This document shows positions 26,380-37,562 of a DNA stretch of 64,000 bases, one piece after another. How positions within the stretch are numbered: position 1 is the stretch's first letter; each line of letters opens with the position of its first letter. This DNA comes from Kryptolebias marmoratus (Eukaryota > Chordata > Actinopteri > Cyprinodontiformes > Rivulidae). The position numbers and the translations under genes were made by a program. Under the pieces are notes generated by a model that saw only the letters and a program-made list of their open reading frames with translations, did not search any database and had not been told where the DNA came from. The stretch is from positions 24,248,328 to 24,312,327 of the forward strand of contig NC_051444.1 of assembly GCF_001649575.2 (NCBI RefSeq). Reading direction: 5' to 3'.

Positions 26380-27185
26380 GCTGGACTCCACCTGGAGATG
26401 GCTGGAGGGTTTCTGATGCAGCTGCTGCTCATATGTAGAGAAGAGCGACATGTAATCGTTCGAACACCGTCAGCCAGACGTTCACGGCCTCGTACTGGAG
26501 GCATTCCCAAGCAGGACTTAAAATTCCCTTAGAGACTCCGGCACCTTTGACGTGTGTTCAACCCTTCCTTTAAACAGTTCGAGCTCAACGGCAAAAAAGC
26601 GAAACATGACAATTTATGTAACGGGTGCAGACATTCAGACATGGTAGAAGAAAGCGTGGTCTCTTTTATTACAGGCCCTAAAAATTGATAAATGGACGAA
26701 AATATGACAGTTGGGCTCATCGTCGGCATAAAGGACATGAATTCACTTCCCGCTGTGCTTAACAAGCTCCAGGTGGGGTAGAGAAATTCAGAACTTCAAA
26801 TAAAAAAATTAAAAACCCTCTATTGTTATTTAGACAGCCCAATCCCTAACTGTCAATGTTAAAACACAAATACACAAAGTATGCAGTGATCCTTTTTTAT
26901 AAGTAATGGTGAATGGCTGGAATTCATTTATCTGCATGGTAACAGTTGTTACAACCCATGGATATAAAACTACACACCAAGGGTAATGTTTAAAGGTAAA
27001 TACACTACCACCAGTTACCAAATACCACTAATTCTACTCTGACATCTTGACCTTATAGACACCATTATATTAACCATACTTAAAAAATCTTTGCCTTTAG
27101 TAAAACTTAAATTTGTACACTTTCATGCCTAAATAGCTGGAATGTAGCAAAGACTGAGCACTGATGGCTTTTTATTACTTACTGT

Positions 27186-27232
27186 TATATCTATCTATCT
27201 ATATATATAAATATATAGATAGATAGATATAT
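27186..27232. repeat. ATCT/TAGA palindromic microsatellite
   Basis: Runs of ATCT are followed by an AT core and then TAGA, so the tract is self-complementary and can form a hairpin. Confidence 0.8.
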
Positions 27233-28404
27233 CTTTGTCTCACTGAAGACAGAAGAGGGTTAAATGCGGAAGTCGGTCATGTTGTACAGTAAAGCTTTAT
27301 TGTTGTCTGCAAACAAATAGCCTTAAAAGGACCATCTGTGTGTGTTTAAAACCCAATCTGTGGCAAAGAAATGTGATGAAAAAAAAAAACCTTAGAAATC
27401 CATTCATGCGACATTTCTGTTTATGGTCCTGTTTTGTTAAATCTACAGGAAAAAAAAAAAGAAAATAAAACGTTACCGGAACAGAACCTTTGTGCAAACT
27501 GTGGCTAATTTAGAAATTCAGCCGAGCGCACTGCAGACAAGAACGTCTTTGTTTTCCTGGCTGCCAGTTGCGGACCTGTCGAGGAAACTGGCGATGAAGG
27601 CAAAACGGCGCCTCGTAGATAATGTCGCCGGCTCTTCACGAGACAGCGCTGCGTTATCCAAGAACAGTGTGCTTTATCTTCTTCATAAAATACTATGAAA
27701 TGTCAGGGAGTTTAAGAGGATTAGAGTCTCTTTTTTTTTCATGTAGATCCAACCATTGCCTGGAATAGTAGCTCAGCTAATAAAAAACTTTTTCCTACAA
27801 CCAGGTAGGAAATATGGAAGATTGCGAAGCAAGTGTTAACAGAAGTATTAAAGCCACTCAAGTCATATCTTGACACCTCGTGTGTGTGGTGTCAACACAC
27901 TTGCATGTGTTTCTGTGATAACTGTGAGTGTGTGTGTGTGTGTGTTATGTTCAGTATGACTTTGGTTTGACATCTCACCCTCTATTAGAGCTGGCAAGAG
28001 AATGAATGAGACCAGAGGAGGCAGCAGCTTTTGATTACGTCGTTGCGTGACTTGAGCATCACCCAAACCTGGTGTGTGTGTGTGTGTGTCCGTGCCGTAT
28101 AAAAATAGCATGTAACCCGTTTGTTGCCAGTTTTATGGGGCTCCGAGTCAGTGGTCTGCGTCGATCATGCCCTTATTCTGTCGTGTCATCAACTTAATCG
28201 TTCTTTCCATGTGCCGCGCCGCCGCCATGCAGGAAATCTCTGACCTCCCCCACGCCCACTAAAACGCTTTTTTATATGAGCAGCCTCCTCTGGATTTATA
28301 GCCTTAGTTGTCAGGAGTGTTTCTAACCTTATCATAATGGGTAAAAGCAAACAACGTTTAGATTAATGGCGTTTGTAGCAAAAGTAGACTGATGCACATG
28401 TATA

Positions 28405-29215
28405 ATGAAAAGGCCTAGCCTTCCTTAAAGGAGTTCATAACTCGCATTTCTTCTCGCGTGGTCTGTTAGCGCTCAGCGCATGTGTTGTGAATCACTATCA
28501 GCTACCACCACGCCGATTTCTAGCTCAATATCTGGAGCATTTGCTGAGCTGTAGACGTCTTTGTTGCAGCTAATGTTGATTAGTTGAGGCACCCAACGTA
28601 AATTGGGCAGACTACAAAAGCTAATCGGTTGTAAATGTATAACCAGTTTCATTGAAATCCACCCAGTGGTTTATGAGATATTTTGCTAACAGACAAACAG
28701 GGTGGACTCCAGCAGTTAATGTCAAGGTTTCGGGCAAAAGCTGCTGCTCAATGTGCTGCGCTCAAAATATGCATTGAGGACAATGGTCAGCTACTATCAC
28801 AAGACATTTCACCTGGATATCTGCAACATGAGCTAAGTTGTAGCCATTTTTGTGTTTTCTAAGCTCAACTGACTTTAATTCAGTTCAATAGGTAACTAGT
28901 TGTAGATGGATAACCATTGATCGCCTTCTGATAGTTCCATTAAAGTCTATTCAGTGGGTCTAACAATCAGACTGGGTCGATTTCAGTAGTCGATGGCACA
29001 GATCTTACACAATCCGTTAGCCTTCAGAGTAGAAGTTTGGGCTCAGTCTCAGCTACCGCCACACCCAACCTTGGCTCCATATCTGAAAAGTTGCTTGAGT
29101 TATACCACATTTTTTTGAGTTTTCCAAGGTCAGTGGGCTGTGGCGGACATCTTGAATCGGCTGGATGCTAACCCGTTTTATTAAAACTTGTTCCGGGGTT
29201 CATGAGCCACACAAA
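28405..29215 (-). repeat. Dispersed family, copy 5 (inverted, about 2.5 units)
   Basis: It opens with the inverted terminal motif GGCCTAGCCTTCCTTAAAGG (28412-28431). Inverted units follow, with GATATTTTGCTAACAGACAA, GGACAATGGTCAGCTACTAT and GGCGGACATCTTGAATCGGC. Confidence 0.72.
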
Positions 29216-31559
29216 CAAAGGCTAGTTTGCCCCCCTGAGCTAAAACGGACGAATTTTGATTTGTCAACTAAGCTTAAATTGTATTCCCCCCCCCCCCGCT
29301 ACGTACAGAACTAGTTCCCTGTAAATGATGTGTGGCTGAATCACAGATCTGATCAAATCTTTGGATTGGAGCAACATTTTTGGCTCACAGTGCAGCCCGC
29401 CCTGCTTCCCTCCCTGTGGTGTCATGGAGCCATTTTGTTTTGGCTGAATTATAAAAAGAAACTTTCCATCCTGCTAAAAGAACTAATCTGATGGAGCCAA
29501 AAATACTCACACACACACTGTCTCACTCACTCAGGGGCACACACCTTTTCTCTTTGTCGTGGGGGTGGGGGGAGTTATCTCAACCAGGTGTTTCTGTCTG
29601 ATTGTCATCTCTGCCGCTGCAGTTGCTGTTTACCTCAGATAGAAGCGCATTTACATGATACCAGGCGATAGCGGCGTTGTAATAAATCCAAGTGTTTTTT
29701 GGTGTGTGTTAGTGTGTCCCTTGTCAACACATCTGTTGCAGGGTTCTTATCCAGCTCGGTGCATCTTATCTGGCGTGTCGGAGAGGAGGCGAAACTCCAC
29801 CCGACAGCGACGTTACTGTTCAAGTGCAGTGATTGGCGATCATCTCGGGACGGGGGGCGGAGGGAAAGGGATTAATCTATATGTTACCCGGGAAGGAAAG
29901 CTGCACTTACCGTCTTTTGCAAAACAGATGACGCGTTTCAGCCTTATTAAAATGTCTGAATGTTTAATCCCACCTGTTGCTACGCACATCACATTTAGGA
30001 TGGATGACCTTCATGCGAGATCTCATTACAGCATCGTCTCGTTTCTGCAGTTTCCTTTTGAAAATTTTATTCAGACAGATGATCTCGCTTACAAGAGAGA
30101 CCTGCAACACTAAACATCACTCACACAAAAATAACAACGCTTTAATCACAAAACCTTATCTTGACAGAGTTGAAGCAAAACCTATAAATGAGGAACAGCT
30201 CAACAGAGAGAAGCGGATTGAAAAGGAAGCCTCAGACAAACACTCGCGGCGTGAAAAACTGTACGTCTTAGCCGAAAAAGGCTCGAACTGTGAGGGGCAG
30301 AACGCTCAGATGGTCACACGTGGGAATGTTCATTATTTTTACAGTGTATGATGAAGGAGATGGAGGTTTAAAGCTACCGCTTCCAGTTTTGAAGAGAAGA
30401 GTTTTAGCTAAAAATATAGTTAAAGTCTACGGAAGCTTAGGTGTGTGCACTCTGCACTTGGAGTACATTTAAGAGAAAATCAGAAGTCCAAACACAGCGA
30501 GAAACACACCGATGTCACCGATAAGTATATGTACATACAGAGATAATGGGACGGTGTGTTTGCAAAAGATTTGAAAACTTTCAACGGTAAAACTAATTGG
30601 GATTGTGGAAGAACTGTAATATATATATGTATCAAAAATGGCAGTTCAGTCATGTTAAGTCCAGCTTTCCGTGACCCGTTCAAACGTTGGATGGTGTTTC
30701 TGCTGTGAAGTCTGTCTGAGCTGCAGAGCTCCAAACATGGCTGCGTGCCCATCGTTGTGCATGGGGAAATTTCTGTCTCTGTTGTCCAACTTACTGTTAA
30801 TAAAAGTCAAACCACACTATTCTAAACAAAGCCGCACATTTTGATGTATAATTTACATGTTTTTTTTTTTTTTTTTCTCAAAGCCGCGGGGTGTGAAAAC
30901 GGACAAAGACTGTGTGTGAAGTGGAATGGGATGCTAGAAATGGTGCTTCAGTGCTTCTACAATATTTACAACGAAGCCAGCGTCGTTTGAGTTTTTGTTG
31001 TTTTACTGTCTGTCATACTTTCAGCGCAGTTCCAGCCAACTGAGGGATCTGTTTTGAAGCTGCGCTCTAATGTGGGAGCAGAGGAAATGCATCAAACTCC
31101 TTTTGTCTGGCAGCTTTTGCGAGCTTTGCCTCAGCATGTCACGGGCAAACTTCATGCATCTGCTTTCACTCACTGCTTGGAATTTCAGAACCAACGGGAG
31201 TCCACAAAAACACCCAGACGCTGAAGAGCCCCTCCACGACTTTGCCTTTGGCAGTATCTGCTCATTTGGTAGGAATGCAAACATTAAGCATCGTAGTTCC
31301 AGCCTTTTGAAGCTGTTTGTTTTGGCCGGGAAAGGAGGTAAAAGAGGAACAGTGAAGTTGTGTGAAGCTGATTCAGCATTCAGTCTGTTTATTTTTTAAT
31401 TTTTCCACACGTTTTTGCAATTGTGTCTTAGTACTTTTCTACATATTTAACCTAATTTATAATCATTTTCCCCACAGAAATATTATTGGGAGATTTCTTA
31501 AAATAATTCAAAACACATTGTTCTCTTTGTAATCTGCATTAGCAAGCTTACTCTGTTTT

Positions 31560-32600
31560 TGCCTTCTTATGCCACCTTCAGCTTTTAGCTAGCTTTTTGC
31601 AACTTTTAGCTTTTAGGTAGCCCTTTTATACTCTTAGTTTTTAGCTAGGCTCAACTATCCTTTTGTTACTGTTATCTTTTAGCTAACGTTCTGCTTTTTT
31701 GGCTAAGTTTTTAATGCATTTAGTTAACATTTTCAGTTTTAACTGGCACTTTGATACGTTTAGCAAGGTTTTGGTGCAATTACCTAACCTTTTACTACTT
31801 GTAGCTTTTAGCTAGCACTTTGACACTTGTAGCTTTTAGCTAGCACTTTGACACTTGTAGCTTTTAGCTAGCACTTTGATACTTGTAGCTTTTGGCTAGC
31901 ACTTTGATACTTTTAGTTTGCAGCTAATTCTGGTATTCTTTTTGCTACTGTAAGGTTTTGCTAACTTGTTGCTACTTTTATTTTATTTATTTATTTCAAA
32001 CATGTATACATAACAAAACAAAAACAAACAAAAAAATAATAGTAATAACAAAAAAAATTAACAAAATGTAACATATTTGAAAAGGAATGGGAAGAAGTAA
32101 AAAACTTATTTAATCCCACCCTTCTCCAAAGCTTATTAAAAATAATATTAAATTCTTATTTTTCCTTATTCTAAGTCACAATTTCATAAAGACAAAAACA
32201 ATAATATCCTCAACTACTAAAATAAATTAAATACCGAAAATATATTATAAAGATAAATGTGTATATGCACACTTTTGGCTAGCTTTTTAATGCATTCAGT
32301 CAACTTGTTACTACTCTTCACTTTTACCTAGTAGTTTGATAAATTTGCTAGTATTTGGTGCAAATAACTAACATTTTACTACTTTTAGCTAGCGTTTTGA
32401 TACTTTTAGTTTTTAGCTAGGCTTGGCTATCCTTTTGTTACTGTTATCTTTTAGCTAACTCTCTGCTTTTATTTTGGCTTTCTTTTTGCTGCATTCAGCT
32501 AAACTTTTTCTACTCTTCACTTTTAACTAGCATTTTGATACTTTTAGCATTTAGCTACCCGTTGGCTGCTTTTAGCCGTTTGCTCCTTTTTGCTTTAACA
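31560..32600. repeat. TTTTAGCTAGC minisatellite region (28-bp core)
   Basis: From 31799 to about 31912 a 28-bp unit (TAGCTTTTAGCTAGCACTTT core) repeats four times with few changes. More degenerate copies extend from 31560 and from about 32275 to 32600. The block between (31978-32270) is a LINE-like insertion. Confidence 0.8.
31978..32270 (-). mobile_element. LINE-like 3' end inserted into a minisatellite
   Basis: Read on the - strand it has GGTGGGATTAAATAAG, then CTTCTTCCCATTCC and CAAATATGTTACATTTTG, and ends in AATAAATAAATAAAAT-type tail sequence. This matches, from memory, the 3' end of an abundant fish non-LTR retrotransposon. The same TTTTAGCTAGC-type repeat lies on both sides. No reverse transcriptase is present. 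Confidence 0.45.
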
Positions 32601-33334
32601 ACTCAGTTTCTTCGGCAAATTTCAGTGAAGTCTTTCATCACTTAGTATTCACAGTGCATTTTCGCCATTTTTTCTGGTTTATTTTTGACTTCTTTAAAAA
32701 AAAACGTAACACAGCGAACGGCGTCTTTCTTCGGTTTTTGACACAAATATTTTTATTAGCGCCAATTAAAAGCGGCTGGACTTTTCTCTCAGTTTATTTC
32801 TAAATACCAGTGAAGCCTCAAGTAAAATAATCAGCTCACAGCCCCCCTTTAGGGAGCCGTGTGGGGTTTTGTTTTAACAAGCTCACAGTGAGACACGCAC
32901 ATGACCTTTTAGTGGCCCTCTTTCAGTAGTTCACTGGAGTCAGTCTGCTTTAAAGCTTCTTTAACTAAGCTACAGTCTGGAGAGATGAAAACCAGCCCCG
33001 AAGTATCGCTTCTGCACTTCTTTCAGCCGCTCCTTCAGATTTGTCTTGATGTTTTGTTTTGTTTTTTTTTTTTTTCTTTTTTTGTATCTGCATTTCCTCG
33101 TGTTGTTGTTTTTCTGTTTCTGTCACATTTTTCTTTCATTAGAGGGGATTATTTGCCTCGCAAAAACAAGCCGGCTTGTTTAGAGATTCCCTCCGCTTCG
33201 AGAGTTAGGCATCTGACAGAAAACAGAGGCAGGCTCGCCATGTTTCATATCGTCTGTGTGATTAGAAGGGTTATATACCATTCTGGATTTGGACAGATTA
33301 TTGTGAGCCATTGCTGTCAATCACGTTATGTAGA

Positions 33335-33890
33335 ATAAAAGCCTAGCATTCCTTAAAGGAATACATATCGACCACTACATTGTATGCCAAGGTGTTAAAC
33401 TGATATTATTTTATGTTGACAGGGGACTGAGTTTGCTCCGTTTTGATCGAATCTTGTAAATAATATTGCAAGAACTTGTGAGACGGTGCTTGGAGTATAT
33501 GATGAGGGGGACTCTCAGCTTCTGCCACATCCGATTTTAGCTCAGTGACTGTCAAATTGACCGAATTGTAGCAATTTTTGTGTTTTCCGAGGTCAGTTAG
33601 CTACGCTGGCCATCTTAAATTGGGTTGGCTTCAAAAGTAAATCAGCTGTTGATGTACAATCAGTGATTACTTTCCGAAGGTTTCATTGAAATTCATCCAG
33701 TGGTTCATGAGATATTTTGCCAACAGACAAACAGGGTCGACGTCAACGGTTAATGCCGAGGTTTTAAGCGAAGAGGTCACGCAGTGCGTAGAGCTTGGAG
33801 TGTGTGTTGGGGCTCAGTCCCAGCTACTGCCACGCTAAATTTTAGCTCACCGTCTGCAAAACTGACCACGTTAAGAGCGTTTTTTAGTTC
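33335..33890 (-). repeat. Dispersed family, copy 6 (inverted)
   Basis: The inverted terminal motif AGCCTAGCATTCCTTAAAGG lies at about 33340-33359 and includes the palindrome ATTCCTTAAAGGAAT. GGCCATCTTAAATTGGG, GATATTTTGCCAACAGACAA and CAGCTACTGCCACGC follow. Confidence 0.72.
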
Positions 33891-34309
33891 ACTAAAATTG
33901 CTAAACATTCACGCCGTTTTGCCTTAGATGGTGGGTCATAAAAAAAATGTTTAAAAAAAAGTGAAGGATCACAGAGCTGGACAAGCTGAGGCGCCTGTCA
34001 ACCAAACGTGCCCTTTTACATCCACCCTTTTAGTATCTGATGAATCATTTTTGGGACGTGCATCAAAAATTGAAACGCGAACGACTAATCACGACAACAT
34101 TTAAAGCACACCGCATCAGCCGTGAAAAGGGAAAAACAAACAAACAAACAAAAAAACAAGCATCTGTCATGTTGGAAGGTGTCCAGTCCCACACACACAC
34201 ACACACATACACGTAAATTGAGTCAGTTGGGTGTTTCAGCTCGGCGTTCCTGACACACCAAAAGGAAAAGCAGCCATTCCACCTGTCTCCTTCTTAGGCA
34301 GTTTGGTGT

Positions 34310-34760
34310 TGCCCTAGGTTGATTAGCTGTGGCAGCCATTTTGAACTACATCAACTCCACAAGTTAATCAGTTGTTGATGTGCATCTAATAGTTACTTTC
34401 TGAGAGTTCCTTTAAAGTCTGTCCAAGGGTTAATGAGATATTTTGCCAACAGAAAGGCAGGGTTGACTCCAATAGTTAATAATCATTTTTAAGTTGAGAT
34501 TTTGTGCAATCTGTGAGAGCTCAGACTATGTGTTTGGGATGATTCTCAGCTACTACCACAACAGGTTTTAGCCCAATATCTGAAATATTGACGGAGTTAT
34601 AGCTATTTGTGTGTTTGGTATGGTCAGTTAGCTGTGGCGGCCATCTTGAATCGGTTTGACTCCAACAGTGAATGAGTTGTAGATGTACATCCAGTAATTA
34701 TTTTCCTAAAATTTCATAAAGATCCATCTAGTGGTTCAAGAGATATTTTGCTAACAGACA
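34310..34760 (-). repeat. Dispersed family, copy 7 (inverted)
   Basis: Two inverted units: GGCAGCCATTTTGAACTACA and GGCGGCCATCTTGAATCGG, with GATATTTTGCCAACAG and GATATTTTGCTAACAGACAG. No terminal motif is seen. It lies about 400 bp from copy 6 and may be part of the same insertion. Confidence 0.7.
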
Positions 34761-35774
34761 GAAACACACGTACGTCCACGCGCACACATTGACACGGGGG
34801 GAAAATCTTTTTTGCCTGCCTTTTGCCAGTTCGAAATGAGTTTAGTTATTTCACTTTATTTCTACAGAAAAAAAAAAAAGATTAAGACTACAGTTTGAAT
34901 TTTGAGCCATCTAGAGAGACCCGGCAGTTTCAGTCGTCCAACAGCAGCTTGTCTGGCATTTTGCTGCTGAATCAGATTTTTTTTTCTTTTGGGTAAGAGA
35001 CTGGGAAGTGGTCTCTCGTGTATACGGAGCGAGTTTTTTGAAAAGGACACTTGCTTTGGTGGTGAAAGTCTTCCCTCTTTTTGCTCCCGAAGAAAACTGA
35101 TAAAACGAATTGAAGGTCGACTGTATTTTGTTATAACGTATGTGAGAGTAAATTGCTCCATCAGGCAGGTGGTAAAGACTTGACCTTAAGCCTGCTGCTG
35201 CACGGAAAGTGAGCCAAAAAAAACCCAAAAAAAACCCCACAACGGAGCGTTCCTCTCTGCTGCTAATAACCGGTCAACTCGTGTGAATTACCGCAAAATA
35301 GATGCTAATAAGTAGCTATCAGAGAGCCCAGGAGGATGATGGGAACGCTGCAGATACACACCAATAATCCGGCCATGTAAATTGTGGTCAGCGAGGTCGC
35401 TGCTTATCAGAGAACGCACAGTGGCGAGCGCGCGCGTGTGTGCGTGCGCGCAGGCTCGCGCGTCCAATTACAGGGAGAGGACGGGGCCCGGGTGCTGCGC
35501 TCCCTCTGACCTTGTTCCAGGACAGATTGATGAGGCTCTGGATCCAGACTGAATCGCTCCTTTCTGGCCCTCATTACCAGGTCGTGGAGCTCTGCGAGCA
35601 CTCTGCTGAGCCGGCGCGGCGTGGTGTCAGACTGTTCTGGACGGCAAAGAGGCGATGCCTGCCGCCCCCCCAGAATAAATCAGACTATAAGTCGTGTGTT
35701 TCCGTGGTTCTGTGCAGCGTTTGGGGGAAGTAATCGCTGTGCTTGCTCTTGTTTTGCTTGTGCACTTACAGGGG

Positions 35775-35895
35775 GGAAGCGTGGCGCCTTCTGTTGGTAT
35801 CAGGGAGGTCGCCTTTCAATTAGAGGACTGCGGGGGTTTGATCCCCGTCCCCTGCGGCGTGTCCTCGAGCATGACCCTGTCACCCCTCCAAATTT
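35775..35895 (+). mobile_element. SINE-like fragment with B-box
   Basis: GGGGGTTTGATCCCCG at about 35843-35858 resembles a pol III B box in its hairpin. It is preceded by GGAGGTCGCCTTTCAATTAG and followed by GTCCTCGAGCATGACCCTG, like the 'tccttgagcaagaccctg' stretch of fish SINE-type repeats. The A box and tail are not clear. It is not a functional tRNA: no full cloverleaf can be drawn. Confidence 0.4.
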
Positions 35896-36164
35896 CTTTG
35901 CTCTCTTGTGTTTCCTTTTTATTTTATGTATTTATTTTCCTAAAAAAGTTGCAGGTGGCACTAAGGTTTGGACGTTGTTGCAGCTCGGAGTTGGTTTTGT
36001 CTGGTGTGAGCCCCGTTTCCATAGCGATGAGAATAACGGGGTGCGGTGTCCGTCCACTCCTTTTTCTTGAAACCGCACGAGCCGAGTAGAACAGACAAAA
36101 TATTTCTCTCTATTGGAGGATCATGCGTAGGAGCAGAGAGAAGGTTTTAACAAAGGGGTTACCT

Positions 36165-36477
36165 GTGACCTTGACCTTTGACCCCATGAACCTTGAAATC
36201 AACAGGCATCTTGTGTGACCCATGAGGTGTCCAGCTGGGCAGTTTGACATTCCTACATTACACTGCTGCAGAGTTAGAGCACCAGGTCAACTGTGACCTT
36301 GACCTGTGACCTTGAAATCAATGGTGATCAACCTTGACCTAAGAGATGTCCAGTTGTGTGGTTTCATATTTCTACGTTACATGGTGGCACAGTTGGCGCA
36401 CAGGGTCATTTGTGACCTCATCTTTGACCCCCGTCACCTTGAAATCAACAGTGATCACCCCTGACCCATGAGGTGTC
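36165..36477. repeat. Three-unit tandem array rich in TGACCT half-sites
   Basis: Units start at about 36165, 36293 and 36412 (spacing 128 and 119 bp). Each contains GTGACC near its start, CCTTGAAATCAA, then TGACC near AGGTGTC or AGATGTCCAG. The first two also share TTCCTACATTACA-like sequence. TGACCTTGACCTTTGACC at 36166 packs three nuclear-receptor half-sites in 18 bp. Confidence 0.75.
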
Positions 36478-37160
36478 AATGAAGAATAAAACACTAAACC
36501 CCAAATATTGATAAAATGACATATTTTGCACATCGTCACTTGTGCCTTTTTTAAAGACCACACAGTGAAAATAAGCCTAATTCTTATTTGTATTGAGTTT
36601 CTGTACACAGATTAGACTGTTTTTCTTTTTTATGGTTCTAAAAGCAAGAGTACATTTAATTTTTTTTTGGTTTTGATTTGTTTTCTGTCTCTATTTTTAG
36701 AATGATCAGATTGATTGCGCTTCTTTTTTTTTCCTCCCCAAACATTCAATGTCAAGGAGCGATCTGGAAACACAAAAACAAGCCAACACTTTAATTTTTT
36801 AAATATCATTATAATTTACCAAGAGGAAATACTAAGAGAGATGTACATTTTCAGATTTTTTTTTTAATTCTAAACTCTGATTACTTTACAGTCAAATTTG
36901 ATTCATTTTGTTTTAGTCCTATTGAGCTGAGGAGGGGCCAGAAAGATGATCTTCCCAAAAAGTAGGGGGGGGCGTGGTGAAAATGGACCACTGTGTTTAC
37001 ATTGTTGGTGTAGGATTGACCATGTGAACGTGCTGCTGTGTTTGTAGAGGGTGAATTATTTAAATGTGGTACAGAGAAATCTAATTTTTACCGTTTACAG
37101 TGTTTGTGTAACATTGTCTCCTGGTTTTAAACCCCGCCTTCTCCTCCCTGGTGTCTGCAG

Positions 37161-37315
37161 TTCCTCCTCAGTTCGTCAAGCGGCCAGCCAACACCTACGC
37201 CCACGAGTCCATGGACATCGTCTTCGAGTGCGAAGTGTCGGGCTCCCCGGCCCCCACCGTCAAATGGGTGAAGAACGGCGACGCGGTCATCCCCAGCGAC
37301 TACTTCAAAATCATC
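37161..37315 (+). CDS. neo1: neo1 exon 6: first half of immunoglobulin domain 4
   Basis: The exon is 155 bp, entered in phase 1 and left in phase 0. The acceptor is GTCTGCAG before 37161 and the donor is ATC|GTGAGT after 37315, close to consensus. The split Val codon leads into [17 protein letters not shown], then '[19 protein letters not shown]' with the first disulfide Cys and core Trp, and '[14 protein letters not shown]'. This is one of the most conserved stretches of neogenin, and the match to remembered mammalian sequence is near identity from HESMD onward. The next exon is only 126 bp away, in contrast to the surrounding introns of 12 and 20 kb. Confidence 0.95.
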
Positions 37316-37371
37316 GTGAGTCCGCCCGAATCCCACCTCACTCGCAATGTGATCCCGCCGCCGCCAGTTTA

Positions 37372-37405
<34 letters not shown>

Positions 37406-37441
37406 CAGCATTTTAAACCCTTTTTTTTCTGCTTCCTGCAG
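37316..37441 (+). other. Short intron inside Ig4 (126 bp)
   Basis: GTGAGT at 37316 to AG at 37441, phase 0. It carries a run of 30 T at 37374-37403, then GCCAG (AG at 37407-37408), then a second pyrimidine tract before the real acceptor. Reading through the intron from exon 6 meets an in-frame TAA at 37370-37372, so retention would truncate the protein within Ig4. Confidence 0.95.
37374..37403. repeat. Poly(T) run of 30
   Basis: It is the longest homopolymer in the window, inside the 126-bp intron. The exact length is prone to sequencing and assembly error. Confidence 0.85.
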
Positions 37442-37562
37442 AAGGAGCACAACCTGCAGGTCCTGGGCCTGGTGAAGTCAGACGAGGGCTTCTATCAGTG
37501 TCTGGCGGAAAACGATGGCGGGAACGTCCAGTCGAGCGCCCAGCTCATCATCTTGGATCACG
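37442..37562 (+). CDS. neo1: neo1 exon 7: second half of immunoglobulin domain 4
   Basis: The exon is 121 bp, entered in phase 0 and left in phase 1. The acceptor is TTCCTGCAG before 37442 and the donor is ACG|GTACGC after 37562. The translation starts [17 protein letters not shown], followed by '[11 protein letters not shown]' with the second disulfide Cys, and ends '[11 protein letters not shown]'. This closes the fourth Ig domain and leads into the short linker before the fibronectin domains. Exons 6 and 7 together give 276 bp in frame. An in-frame upstream AG at 37408 could add 11 codons if used; I take 37442 as the start because it matches the family without an insertion. Confidence 0.95.

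Larger units (their letters stand above)
24835..37160 (+). other. Intron between exons 5 and 6 (12,326 bp)
   Basis: GT (24835) to AG (37160). It holds three minus-strand copies of the dispersed family (28405-29215, 33335-33890, 34310-34760) and a 28-bp minisatellite region split by a LINE-like 3' end (31560-32600). It also holds a SINE-like fragment (35775-35895) and a TGACCT-rich tandem array (36165-36477). Simple repeats include a GGGGT tract at 26343-26379 and a TAGA/TATC palindromic microsatellite at 27186-27232. The 187-codon open frame at 25437-26000 has no recognisable domain. Confidence 0.82.

Noticed and set aside
28405..28433. Helitron 3' terminus (palindrome followed by CTAG)
   Set aside because: Similarity continues beyond CTAG in copies 1 and 10, no TC 5' end was found and no A|T insertion context is shown. 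Kept only as a suggestion.
35843..35858. Possible tRNA gene from the B-box-like GGTTTGATCCC
   Set aside because: No A box at the right distance, no acceptor stem and no anticodon loop. A SINE fragment explains it better.
37051..37450. Frames over exon 6 and the poly-T tract on both strands
   Set aside because: They are shadows of the Ig4 exon; long Phe or Lys runs come from the T30 tract.
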